DNA from: Bacteroidetes bacterium GWB2_32_14
Lineage (GTDB): Bacteria > Bacteroidota > Bacteroidia > Bacteroidales > UBA12077
NCBI GenBank assembly: GCA_001768235.1
Contig: MENK01000022.1
Coordinates: forward strand, 1 to 64,000
Length of the DNA stretch: 64,000 nucleotides
Direction of reading: 5' to 3'
The translations under genes and the position numbers were made by a program. Under the pieces are notes generated by a model. That model ran no database searches, was not told the origin of the DNA, and saw only the letters and a program-made list of their open reading frames with translations. Below are positions 1-9,020 of the stretch, piece after piece (positions within the stretch are counted from its first letter, which is position 1; each line of letters begins with the position of its first letter).

Positions 1-50
1 CATGCTACTAATTTAAAAAAATTTAGTTAGCAAAGCTAAAACATACATTA

Positions 51-75
51 CCACCGTCAAAGACGGTGGTTTTTT
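51..75 (+). terminator. Rho-independent terminator
   Basis: Perfect stem CCACCGTC-AAA-GACGGTGG followed by TTTTTT. Confidence 0.85.
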
Positions 76-173
76 AGATTCTAATAAAGATTTACTTGTA
101 CTTGATAAATTTGAAAAGACAAAAATTACAAGATTGACTAGCTTTCGTGAAAAATATACTTAATGGCACATAC

Positions 174-305
174 GCCCAACAGGGCTTCACATTTTATGCG
201 GGTTCAGTGGTTTTCGAAGGTTTGCAGCTCATAAAAAAAGTCGGCATAAACTGATAAAGAAACGTTTCGTAATCCCGCATGACACCATACCATAAAACGT
301 TGGTG
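174..305. repeat. attC-like intergenic element, copy 1
   Basis: GCCCAACAGGGC start; inverted repeats ATGCGGG (197-203)/CCCGCAT (274-280), TTTTATG/CATAAAA and CAAC/GTTG; left half near-identical to 1596-1679. Confidence 0.5.
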
Positions 306-661
306 ACAATGCTTAAAAACCGCTACTCATGGATATTTAATTTAAAAATGAAGCAGTGCATTTTTTTGATTTTCATAATGTTTTTATGTTTAGACACGAA
401 ATATGATTTGGTCATAATTAAAAACACTAAATTTGAAATGTAATCGGAAATGGTGTTATTACGGAACACCATTATAGTTGTGGTTTGATTTTAGATGACT
501 CCATTTAGATAGTGCACTGTACAAGCACTTTAAAAATGTACCAAAACCGAATTGTTACGCACTCGGCAATTAACAGGTGAGTGTTAGTAGAGCAAATTTT
601 TTGAAGTAAGAGAAATACCGTTTTCTCTTTAAAAAGCTAGCTCGACTGTAACATTTGTGCT

Positions 662-796
662 ATGTCCTCAAAAAGACTAAAGAGCAAACAAAAAGTGCAG
701 AAGAGTAAAAAAGACAATTTGGAATTAGCCAAATTATTTCTTTCTCTTTTTGTTGAACTTGCAAAGCTAGTGACAGCAATATTAGGATTGTTCTAG
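662..796 (+). CDS. Small ORF, 44 aa, basic N-terminus and hydrophobic C-terminal helix (MSSKRLKSKQKVQKSKKDNLELAKLFLSLFVELAKLVTAILGLF)
   Basis: ATG-to-TAG ORF directly followed by a strong terminator; below the size cutoff of the supplied ORF track. Confidence 0.4.
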   Translation: MSSKRLKSKQKVQKSKKDNLELAKLFLSLFVELAKLVTAILGLF

Positions 797-807
797 CATA
801 GAATTTT

Positions 808-835
808 GTGAGGTTGGAAACGACCTCACTTTTTT
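808..835 (+). terminator. Rho-independent terminator
   Basis: GTGAGGT-tggaaacg-ACCTCAC then TTTTTT. Confidence 0.85.
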
Positions 836-958
836 ACAGACAGAAAAACAGAAAATATAAAGCACAGCCACCAACATGCGGTATAGCTAATGCAATGAAA
901 CCGTCAATCTGAACAGTTTAGTTCTGAAACCAAATTATTTTATTAACTTTGCTATAGT

Positions 959-1261
959 ATGAAAATAATTAGTCAACATATTGACCAGATTGTTCGACTT
1001 TGTGAACTAAACAAAGTTAGAGCTTTATTTGCCTTTGGTTCTGTTACTACGGACAAATTTAGAAAAGACAGTGACATTGACCTCGTTGTTGACATTGATG
1101 AAAACGACCCTATCTCCTATTCTGACAAATACTTTAATTTGAAGTTTCAACTTGAAAATTTATTTAAAAGGCAAATTGACCTTCTTGAACAGAAAGCAAT
1201 AAGAAATAGATTTCTAAAAAGTGAGATTGACCGAACCAAAGTTCAAATCTATGGAAATTGA
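959..1261 (+). CDS. mntA: MntA-type nucleotidyltransferase antitoxin (MNT domain)
   Basis: GSx10DxD motif (GSVTTDKFRKDSDID); paired with a HEPN-like ORF. Confidence 0.85.
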   Translation: MKIISQHIDQIVRLCELNKVRALFAFGSVTTDKFRKDSDIDLVVDIDENDPISYSDKYFNLKFQLENLFKRQIDLLEQKAIRNRFLKSEIDRTKVQIYGN

Positions 1262-1586
1262 AGTAAAAACCTGGCTTGAAGATATTAAGCAATCAATTGA
1301 TGAAATTGAAGAGTTCTTACCTGAGAAAAGAAACTTTTTTGAATTCCAGAAAGACCTTTAAACCAGGAAAGCTATTGAAAGAAATATTGAAATTATGGGC
1401 GAAGCAGTAAATAGAATTATGAAAGTTCGCCCTGACATTAAAATTGCTAACGCAAGAAAAATAGTTGATACTAGAAATAGAATAAGTCATGGGTATGACA
1501 CAATTTCTATTGACATAATTTGGGCGATAGCTGTTCAGGATTTAAAGAATCTTAAGGATGAAATCAACATCCTGCTGGGAGAATAA
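1251..1586 (+). pseudogene. hepT: HepT-like HEPN RNase toxin interrupted by an in-frame TAA
   Basis: Frame from ATG 1251 continues through TAA at 1359-1361 into the 1395-1586 ORF; conserved Rx4H (RNRISH) downstream. Confidence 0.8.
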
Positions 1587-1595
1587 ATTTCACTA

Positions 1596-1722
1596 GCCCA
1601 ACAGGGCTTCACATTTTATGCAGGGTTCAGTGGTTTTCGAAGGTTTGCAGCTCGTTAAAAAAGTCGGTATAACCTGACAGGTTATCACTCCCTCTGCACG
1701 TTGCCATCGACCATTATGGGCT
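1596..1722. repeat. attC-like intergenic element, copy 2
   Basis: Left ~84 nt near-identical to 174-256; AGCCCA (1595-1600)/TGGGCT (1717-1722) inverted repeat. Confidence 0.5.
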
Positions 1723-1770
1723 ATTTGAGAACAAGACAATTTTTTATATAATTATCAGATATATAGAACC

Positions 1771-2154
1771 ATGAATATTGCACACATTGCCATTTGGACG
1801 AAAAATATAGAAGCAATGAAAGACTTCTATATTCGATATTTCAATGGAGAAAGCAATGAAAAATATATAAATCCAATAAAACAGTTTGAATCATATTTTA
1901 TTAGTTTTGAAAGTGGTACAAAATTGGAACTTATGCGCAAGCAATCTGTTGACAAACCCCTGGATACTGAAGAACGATTAGGAATAACTCATATTGCATT
2001 TAAATTAGGTTCAAAAGAAGCTGTCCTTTCTCTTACTGAAATACTTCGTACGGATGGTTATAAAATAGTTGGAGAACCACGTACAAGCGGAGATGGTTAT
2101 TTTGAAAGTGTCGTCCTTGATGTCGAGGGAAATCGAATTGAACTTTTGGCTTAA
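1771..2154 (+). CDS. VOC/glyoxalase family protein
   Basis: MNIAHIAIWTKNIEAMKDFYIRYF... ITHIAFKLGS ... VVLDVEGNRIELL. Confidence 0.85.
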   Translation: MNIAHIAIWTKNIEAMKDFYIRYFNGESNEKYINPIKQFESYFISFESGTKLELMRKQSVDKPLDTEERLGITHIAFKLGSKEAVLSLTEILRTDGYKIVGEPRTSGDGYFESVVLDVEGNRIELLA

Positions 2155-2401
2155 TTGAATCGAAAATATTTAATGACAAAAAAATTCAGTCATACTCCTT
2201 GTAGGTAACCTTTTTTTTCATCATTACCTTTTGAAAGAATTAAAAAACTTAGATCAAATTAATCATACTCATAACACATGCGCTGTTCAGTGATGATTTG
2301 AAAATTTAATTATTTAGTTTAATTTCGTAACAAGATAATAAAACAAAGAAAAAAATACAGCACGATATCGTACCCGTTGACCATCAGAAAACATAAAATA
2401 T

Positions 2402-3529
2402 ATGACTATGGGAAAAATTATAAATCAAATAAAAAAAATTGTAACATTCATTCCTATTATTGTATTACCATGCTATATCATAATTTTGTTGGTAAGAGGA
2501 AAGAGTATGATAACAGAAGTGACATCTAACTTCACTTTACTTAGTGCAGTCGTTTTTTCTTTGATAGTCATAGCTATTATTATTATTTTTTTGTTCAAAG
2601 ATATTATTAAAGTAATAAATAAGCTGATTAAAGTAATAACCTCTTTTTTTATAGGAAATTATCAAATATTGAAAGCCCTGGAAGAAATAAAAAAACCTAT
2701 TCACACTTGTATTGAAAACAATATTTCTGTATTTGCAAGTCGGTTTCTTTTTATGGATAAAATTAAAAGAAATAACGGTACTGTCAGAATATATTTCTCT
2801 CATCGCGGGAATCAACATGATAAAGCAGAGGCTGCAAAAAAATCTTCTTCAATACCTCTTATACTTGAAGAATCCAATCTGGCAATGAAATGCTGGAGTG
2901 TTGCTGTAAATTGTTTAGGAATTGAAAATGTGAGTTTATCTTGTTCATGTGAAGAAAAATATACTTATGAACAATACAAAAATAAAAATGAAATACCCAA
3001 ACACTTACATGATAATTTAATCCTTTTTGGCAGTAGCAAAACAAATGTAATAACTCGTATAATTTTAGATAAAGCCAAACAAGAATTTGACTCAATATGT
3101 ATATTTAAAGAAGAGCATAGTACAGGCGATAGTTATATTTATTATCCTAATAAGCATAAACACCTTAAACCAGACAATGATCAAAAACCAAGATTGGATT
3201 ATGCATTAATTACAAGGATTCGAAATCCTTTTGAAAAAGAAAAATTTGTTTTCATTTTTGCGGGTTGTAAAGCCGGAGGAGCTTTTGCACTTGAATATTT
3301 CTTCTTAAATAATAATGTTCTTGAACAGATTTATAAAAAGTATTATGCCCAGGAAACCCTTCAAATTATTCTAAAGGTTAAATATAATTATAGAGAACCA
3401 ATACCTGAATTTATTTCTATAAATGACTTTATCGAATTTGAAATAGAATATCCAAAAGACTTTATTGAAGATAGCAGAATCAAAGTAGGTAAAGAATTAG
3501 TTGATAAATTACAAAAGCAGTATTTATAG
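2402..3529 (+). CDS. Uncharacterised protein with two N-terminal TM helices and a C-terminal alpha/beta-like domain
   Basis: Two hydrophobic segments at N-terminus; C-terminal ILFGSSKTN ... DYALITRIRNPF ... VFIFAGCKAGGAFALEYF. Confidence 0.7.
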   Translation: MTMGKIINQIKKIVTFIPIIVLPCYIIILLVRGKSMITEVTSNFTLLSAVVFSLIVIAIIIIFLFKDIIKVINKLIKVITSFFIGNYQILKALEEIKKPIHTCIENNISVFASRFLFMDKIKRNNGTVRIYFSHRGNQHDKAEAAKKSSSIPLILEESNLAMKCWSVAVNCLGIENVSLSCSCEEKYTYEQYKNKNEIPKHLHDNLILFGSSKTNVITRIILDKAKQEFDSICIFKEEHSTGDSYIYYPNKHKHLKPDNDQKPRLDYALITRIRNPFEKEKFVFIFAGCKAGGAFALEYFFLNNNVLEQIYKKYYAQETLQIILKVKYNYREPIPEFISINDFIEFEIEYPKDFIEDSRIKVGKELVDKLQKQYL

Positions 3530-3549
3530 TAATTAAATAGCAGTAAAAA

Positions 3550-5193
3550 ATGAATATATTGTTTATTGCATTAAACTCCCCTTCACACTTTGCAATTTGG
3601 AATTATTTGTCAGTTGAAGCACTTATTGGCCATATAAATGGAGTATTTGGTTCAAGAAAAACAACCTGCAAAATATTATACTGTAATTCTTTTGATAGTT
3701 CTAAGCCTGTAATTAAGGAGATAAATTCAAATAAATATGATCTTATAGGGTTTAGTGTTTTACCCTATACCTTAGAATTATTACAGAAGATATTACAAAA
3801 TATAAATAAAATTAAGGCAGAAATTATTTTTGGGAATCAGTTGGCAACATACTCTCCTGAATATATAATAAGATATGCAATAAAAAATAAAAATATTAAC
3901 TACCAAAATGTTTTTTGTGTTTTAGGAGAAGGCGAGGAAACGGTTGAACAACTTATTAATGTAATGCTTAAAAAATCTTCTGTTTACGCGGAAATAGAAT
4001 CAATAAAAAACATTTGCTATTACGATGGTTTACAATTTCACTTAACTCAATTACAGGCACCTGATTTATCAAAATTACATTATCCCCCTAAATATGATAT
4101 ATCTATTCGTAGTCAGAATATTGTAGAAAAAAAATCAAAAAACAAACATGCTGATTGGGTTGAACACGAATATTTTATAAGTGAAGATTCGCCAAAAATC
4201 AATAGAGCTGCAATTCAAATGCAGCTTTCAAGAGGATGCTTTTGGGGCAATTGTTCTTATTGCACACGTTCTAGTTTCAGGCATGGTGAAAAATGGAAAA
4301 GTTTCGGCATAAATCGAATTGAAAAAGATTTAAAAAATGTGATCTTAAAACTTAAATATAAGGTAATTGAATTCTCTGATGATGAATTTTTTGGTGGTAG
4401 AGATAAAGAACATATTACCAGAATTAACAAGATTATAGATATAATTGAGAATATAAATAATAAAATTGAAGATAAAATTAGTTTTAGAATCTTTACCAGG
4501 CCGGATATCATTTATAAAAAAAATGAAAGTGGTAAAAATAAGATTATTAAAGAAACCTTAGCAAGAATGCAACAGCAAGGTCTCGACAGAATATACATCG
4601 GTATAGAAAGTGGTTCGTGCAAGCAATTATCTCGTTATAATAGAGGTTTAACTGAACAAAGCATTTTAAAAAGTATTCAAATTTTAAAGGAAATAAATTT
4701 GCCTTTTGATTGTGGGTTTATGCTATTTGATCCTTTATTAACTTTAGATGAATTAATTGATAATATTAATTTTTATTTGAAACATGATTTAATTAGAGGA
4801 AATCAATGGTTCTGGAGACCCGTTATTATTAACAAAGGTTCTACCTGGGGAGACGACAAATTTGAAATTTATAATAAAGGAAAGTACAATCCTAACACCA
4901 TGAGTTACGAATATGAAATTAATGATAAAGATGTTAAATTCATTGCTGATTTTATTGACTTGAAAACAAAAGAAACCAGGGAACAATTATATACGATAAA
5001 ACAGATTTCAAAAACAGATCTTAAGTTTAATAATAGAATTGCTCAGGTAGCTAAAAAAATTGTAGAAAAAAACGGGCTCATATATGTAAATTTGATTAGA
5101 GATTTAGCAATTGCTTTTAAAAATTCTAATAATGAAATTGAGCAGTTAAAAAAAGAATTACTGACTAATTTCAAGCTTTCTAACAAAATGTAA
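3550..5193 (+). CDS. B12-binding-domain radical SAM protein
   Basis: N-terminal B12-like domain (GFSVLPY...GNQLAT...VLGEGEETVEQL), cysteine cluster CFWGNCSYC, YIGIESGS motif. Confidence 0.8.
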   Translation: MNILFIALNSPSHFAIWNYLSVEALIGHINGVFGSRKTTCKILYCNSFDSSKPVIKEINSNKYDLIGFSVLPYTLELLQKILQNINKIKAEIIFGNQLATYSPEYIIRYAIKNKNINYQNVFCVLGEGEETVEQLINVMLKKSSVYAEIESIKNICYYDGLQFHLTQLQAPDLSKLHYPPKYDISIRSQNIVEKKSKNKHADWVEHEYFISEDSPKINRAAIQMQLSRGCFWGNCSYCTRSSFRHGEKWKSFGINRIEKDLKNVILKLKYKVIEFSDDEFFGGRDKEHITRINKIIDIIENINNKIEDKISFRIFTRPDIIYKKNESGKNKIIKETLARMQQQGLDRIYIGIESGSCKQLSRYNRGLTEQSILKSIQILKEINLPFDCGFMLFDPLLTLDELIDNINFYLKHDLIRGNQWFWRPVIINKGSTWGDDKFEIYNKGKYNPNTMSYEYEINDKDVKFIADFIDLKTKETREQLYTIKQISKTDLKFNNRIAQVAKKIVEKNGLIYVNLIRDLAIAFKNSNNEIEQLKKELLTNFKLSNKM

Positions 5194-5335
5194 TACGGAT
5201 GCAAACAGTTGCTAAAGAATTATACCTGCAAACTTATACGATTACAATCTGGCGTTGACCAATACCTTGAAATAAATAAGCAATACTCAAAAAGTTGGGG
5301 CAGAATTAACACTATAAGGATAATTTGACAATAAA

Positions 5336-5917
5336 ATGGAAAAAATATATATAGAAGAAAAAAACTTTACTAAAATAGACTTCACCCAAAATCCGCTGGT
5401 CAAAGGAGAATATGAATACTGCACGTTTATTAATTGTGATTTTTCAAATTCAGGCCTTGATGGTATAAATTTTATGGAATGTGAATTTGATGATTGCAAC
5501 CTGAGTATGGCCAAGCTGAATAAAACTGCCTTACGAGGCATTAAGTTCAGAAATTGCAAAATGCTGGGATTGCATTTTCAAAACTGCAATGAATTTGGCT
5601 TATCAATCTTTTTTGAAAACTGTAACCTCAGCCATTCTTCCTTTTACAAAACGAAACTAAAAAAGACAACATTCAAAAACCTAAAACTTCACGAAGTCGA
5701 TTTCACCGAATGTGATTTAAGTAATTCTGTTTTTGATAACTGCGACCTGGCAAGGGCAACATTTGAAAACACAATAATTGAAAAGGCTGACTTTCGAACA
5801 TCTTTCAATTATTCAATTGACCCGGAAATAAACAGGATGAAAAAAGCCAAATTCTCTTTACCTGGAATAACCGGGCTCTTGGACAAATACGATATTGAAA
5901 TAAACGGGATAGTTTAA
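5336..5917 (+). CDS. Pentapeptide repeat protein (Qnr-like architecture)
   Basis: Repeating A(D/N)LxX-type pentads: CTFINCDFSNSGLDGINFMECEFDDCNLSMAKL. Confidence 0.8.
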   Translation: MEKIYIEEKNFTKIDFTQNPLVKGEYEYCTFINCDFSNSGLDGINFMECEFDDCNLSMAKLNKTALRGIKFRNCKMLGLHFQNCNEFGLSIFFENCNLSHSSFYKTKLKKTTFKNLKLHEVDFTECDLSNSVFDNCDLARATFENTIIEKADFRTSFNYSIDPEINRMKKAKFSLPGITGLLDKYDIEINGIV

Positions 5918-5918
5918 C

Positions 5919-6395
5919 ATGGAACCAAGAATTGAAACATTAACTGAAAAAAAATTAGTGGGTAACCGGATAAAAATGTCACTTGCCGACAATAAAACCT
6001 TTAATCTTTGGCAATCATTTATGCCCAGGCGAAAAGAAATTAAAAACAACCTGACTGTTGATATGATTTCAATGCAGGTTTATAGCCAGCCATTAGATTT
6101 AAGTGATTTAAACCAAGTATTTGAAAAGTGGGCAGCTATTGAGGTTACAGACTTTAACCTGATTCCTGACGGAATGGAAAGTTTTATATTAGAAGGTGGA
6201 CTCTATGCCGTTTTTCCATATAAAGGCCCAAGCTCAGATAATAGAATATTTCACTATATTTTCGGAACCTGGTTACCGGGTTCAAACTACCTGTTAGACA
6301 ACAGGCCCCATTTTGAGATATTAGGAGAAAAATATAAGAATAACGACCCCGATTCAGAAGAAGAAATATGGATACCGATTAAATTAAAAAAATGA
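5919..6395 (+). CDS. GyrI-like / AraC effector-binding-domain protein
   Basis: LVGNRIKMSL...LWQSFMPRRKEI...YAVFPYKGPSS...FHYIFGTWLPGSNYLLDNRPHFEILGEKY; starts 1 nt after the upstream stop. Confidence 0.75.
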   Translation: MEPRIETLTEKKLVGNRIKMSLADNKTFNLWQSFMPRRKEIKNNLTVDMISMQVYSQPLDLSDLNQVFEKWAAIEVTDFNLIPDGMESFILEGGLYAVFPYKGPSSDNRIFHYIFGTWLPGSNYLLDNRPHFEILGEKYKNNDPDSEEEIWIPIKLKK

Positions 6396-6526
6396 ATATG
6401 AAACCGATTTATTGCCTGATTCTTTTTTTTCCATTATTCAGCTTAGCTAATAACTTTCCGGATGAATCCCGTTCAATTAAATACGAAAAAATTCTTAATA
6501 CCATTTATAAAATTTTAAACCTGTAA
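6392..6526 (+). pseudogene. Short signal-peptide ORF (44 aa), possible remnant of a truncated secreted-protein gene
   Basis: ATGA overlap with the upstream gene; MNMKPIYCLILFFPLFSLANNFPDESRSIKYEKILNTIYKILNL; 3' end overlaps the convergent permease gene. Confidence 0.4.
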
Positions 6527-7607
6527 TAAATGTTATCAGCCCAAAGGAATTAAGGATTAAAATATATTTCCATACCTGCATAAATCCGGCACTTTCATTA
6601 AAAACTGCCTTAACACCATCGGCAAGCATTGTCAGGGGTAATGCCTGTATATAAGGAACAACGATATCGGGGAAATTATGGTAGCTGAAATAAATTCCCG
6701 ATAGCATCATCATGGGCATTACAACAAGGTTAATCAACCCGTTGCCTACCTGGGTTTTCGATGTTCGTGAAGCAATTAACACAGAAAGCCCTGAGAACGC
6801 GAGAATACCCGATATAAACAGGGCAACAAATGCTATAATACTTCCTGTAATTGTTATGTCGAAGTAATAATATGCAAATAAGAAAATTATTGCAGCCTCC
6901 ACGAAGCAAAGCACAACCCGGGCAACAATATGCGAAAGAATATATTCCCATCTCTTCATAGGTGTTGCAACCATCCTGCGAAGTAATTTCTTTGTTCGTG
7001 CTTCAATCAGGGTATAACTGATGCCCCACATGGTTGACATCATCACGTTCATGGCTATTAACCCGGGAATTAGGAAATCAATATAGCGGGTACCTTTCTC
7101 AGCCATTGGTTTTATTTCGGATTGTTGAGCCGATTGATTCTCCCCGTCGAAAAGGGATGACAGTTGAAGGTACTCCAGTTGGCCATCGGAGCTGTATTTG
7201 TCGAAATTATATTCAATTTTGTTATTGTTTGTAGTAATTATCATGGATGCATTACCCCTTTTTACCATCAGTTCGGCTTGTTGCCAGCTGACAGGTTTTA
7301 GCCGGAAATGAGTAACACCCATATTTTCATTTCCATAGCTGACACTATAGTAATAGGTATTATTGGTGGAATCAGGTATTTTTTCAAAATCCGTTTTTGA
7401 GATATATTTTTCAAAATCTGCAACCGGTTCCTTTTCACTCAAAACAATCGCTATGGTTTTAGTTACTTCCGGTTTTTTGTTGAAAGCAATTCCAAGTCCC
7501 CATGCCATTAATACGGGAAAAAGAAACGACCAGAATAGCACAGCCGGTTCCCGGTAAAATTCCCTGATTTGAATAAGTATAAGCTGTGTAAATGGATGTT
7601 TTAACAT
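6495..7607 (-). CDS. ABC-2 type transporter permease
   Basis: C-terminal ABC-2 membrane domain, large extracytoplasmic loop, adjacent to ATPase. Confidence 0.85.
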   Translation of the reverse strand: MLKHPFTQLILIQIREFYREPAVLFWSFLFPVLMAWGLGIAFNKKPEVTKTIAIVLSEKEPVADFEKYISKTDFEKIPDSTNNTYYYSVSYGNENMGVTHFRLKPVSWQQAELMVKRGNASMIITTNNNKIEYNFDKYSSDGQLEYLQLSSLFDGENQSAQQSEIKPMAEKGTRYIDFLIPGLIAMNVMMSTMWGISYTLIEARTKKLLRRMVATPMKRWEYILSHIVARVVLCFVEAAIIFLFAYYYFDITITGSIIAFVALFISGILAFSGLSVLIASRTSKTQVGNGLINLVVMPMMMLSGIYFSYHNFPDIVVPYIQALPLTMLADGVKAVFNESAGFMQVWKYILILNSFGLITFITGLKFYKWY

Positions 7608-7631
7608 TTTGTGCTTGTTTACTATTAATTA

Positions 7632-8561
7632 TTAATCTCCAAGATGTTTTCCTGTCATCGATATGAAAAGATCATCCAATGTAAGCTTCCGGCATTCCAG
7701 GCGTGAAAGGTTAATTCCATTATCTTTAACTTTCTGAAGAAAAACAGGGAGTTGGTCAACTATACTTCTGACAATGAGTTTTCTGCTATTTGAATTCTCA
7801 TCCCTGATTAGCTTGTACACATCATCTACGCAAAATAATTCTTCGGAAATAATATCGTTAGTTGAAAACTCAATAATTTCTTTACTATTACTTGCCGAAA
7901 GTAGTTCTTCGAGTGTTCCCTGGGCAAGGATTTTTCCCTTATCCATAATAATAATCCTGTCGCAAAGGTATTCAGCTTCTTCCATATAATGCGTGGTAAG
8001 AATAAGCGATGTGTTGTTATTTTTCTTGAGATTCATCAGGATATTCCATATTTCCCTTCTGGCTGTTGGATCAAGCCCGGTAGTTGGTTCGTCGAGAAGC
8101 AAGAGTGGAGCATTGTTTAACAGGGCAATAGCTAAGGCCAGCTTCTGGCGTTGACCCCCGGAAAGATTCTGGACAAAGCTTTTCCGTTTTTCAGTTAGTG
8201 CAACAATTCCAATAACCTCATCAACCCTGTCGCGAGATAAACCATAGAAACTGGCAAATAGCTGAACTGTTTCCCAAACCCGGAGCTTATCGATAAACCG
8301 TGTTTCCTGGAGCGAAAGACTAATTAAACGATGGAGTTTATTTTCATGATTATCCCAATTCATCCCCATTATGCTTATAGTACCTTGGTTGGGTTTCTGA
8401 ATTCCTTCAATCATTTCAACAGTTGTAGTCTTGCCTGCACCATTCGGGCCAAGTAATGCAATAAACTCACCCCGGTTAACAAAGAAACTGACTCCATCAA
8501 CAGCTTTTACTTCTTTAAAGTTTTTATAAATATTTTTAACATCAAGAATTGGATTTTCCAT
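7632..8561 (-). CDS. ABC transporter ATP-binding protein (DrrA/CcmA-like)
   Basis: Walker A GPNGAGKTTT, LSGGQRQKLALA, Walker B LLLLDEPTTGLD. Confidence 0.95.
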   Translation of the reverse strand: MENPILDVKNIYKNFKEVKAVDGVSFFVNRGEFIALLGPNGAGKTTTVEMIEGIQKPNQGTISIMGMNWDNHENKLHRLISLSLQETRFIDKLRVWETVQLFASFYGLSRDRVDEVIGIVALTEKRKSFVQNLSGGQRQKLALAIALLNNAPLLLLDEPTTGLDPTARREIWNILMNLKKNNNTSLILTTHYMEEAEYLCDRIIIMDKGKILAQGTLEELLSASNSKEIIEFSTNDIISEELFCVDDVYKLIRDENSNSRKLIVRSIVDQLPVFLQKVKDNGINLSRLECRKLTLDDLFISMTGKHLGD

Positions 8562-9020
8562 CTACTTCAACTTTACCTGCTATAAACACCTGCGAATTTA
8601 TAATGTTTATCGTGATTAATAAAATTTACTATTAGATAAATTTAAAATTTAAGATATTTAAAGCTAAGTTTAAGTCTGTTACTGTATATATTTAATTTAT
8701 ATCAACTAAAATAGAACCATCATCAAGAAAAATTATTACTGATTTAGAGTATCATTTCCCACATGTTTTATTCGCAATTAGCTTATATTTATTTCTCAAT
8801 TACCTGATTGTTTTTCATGTAAACTACTAATTTATATGTACTTATCAGGATGTTTAAAAACCTGAGCTAAAATAAAATCATCAAACGAGTCATCGGTATC
8901 TGAAGTTTTCTAACAAATCGATAATTACACCAACATTTTCGTGAACAACAAGAACTTCACGGGAAAAGAAATTAAAATGTAATCAACTGTATTACAATGA
9001 ATAGAACTATGCTATTTTTA

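Noticed and set aside
6730-7557. ORFs in other frames across the ABC permease (6730-6951, 7034-7234, 7363-7557)
   Set aside because: Overlap a clearly coding ABC-2 permease; translations lack family features and are shadow ORFs
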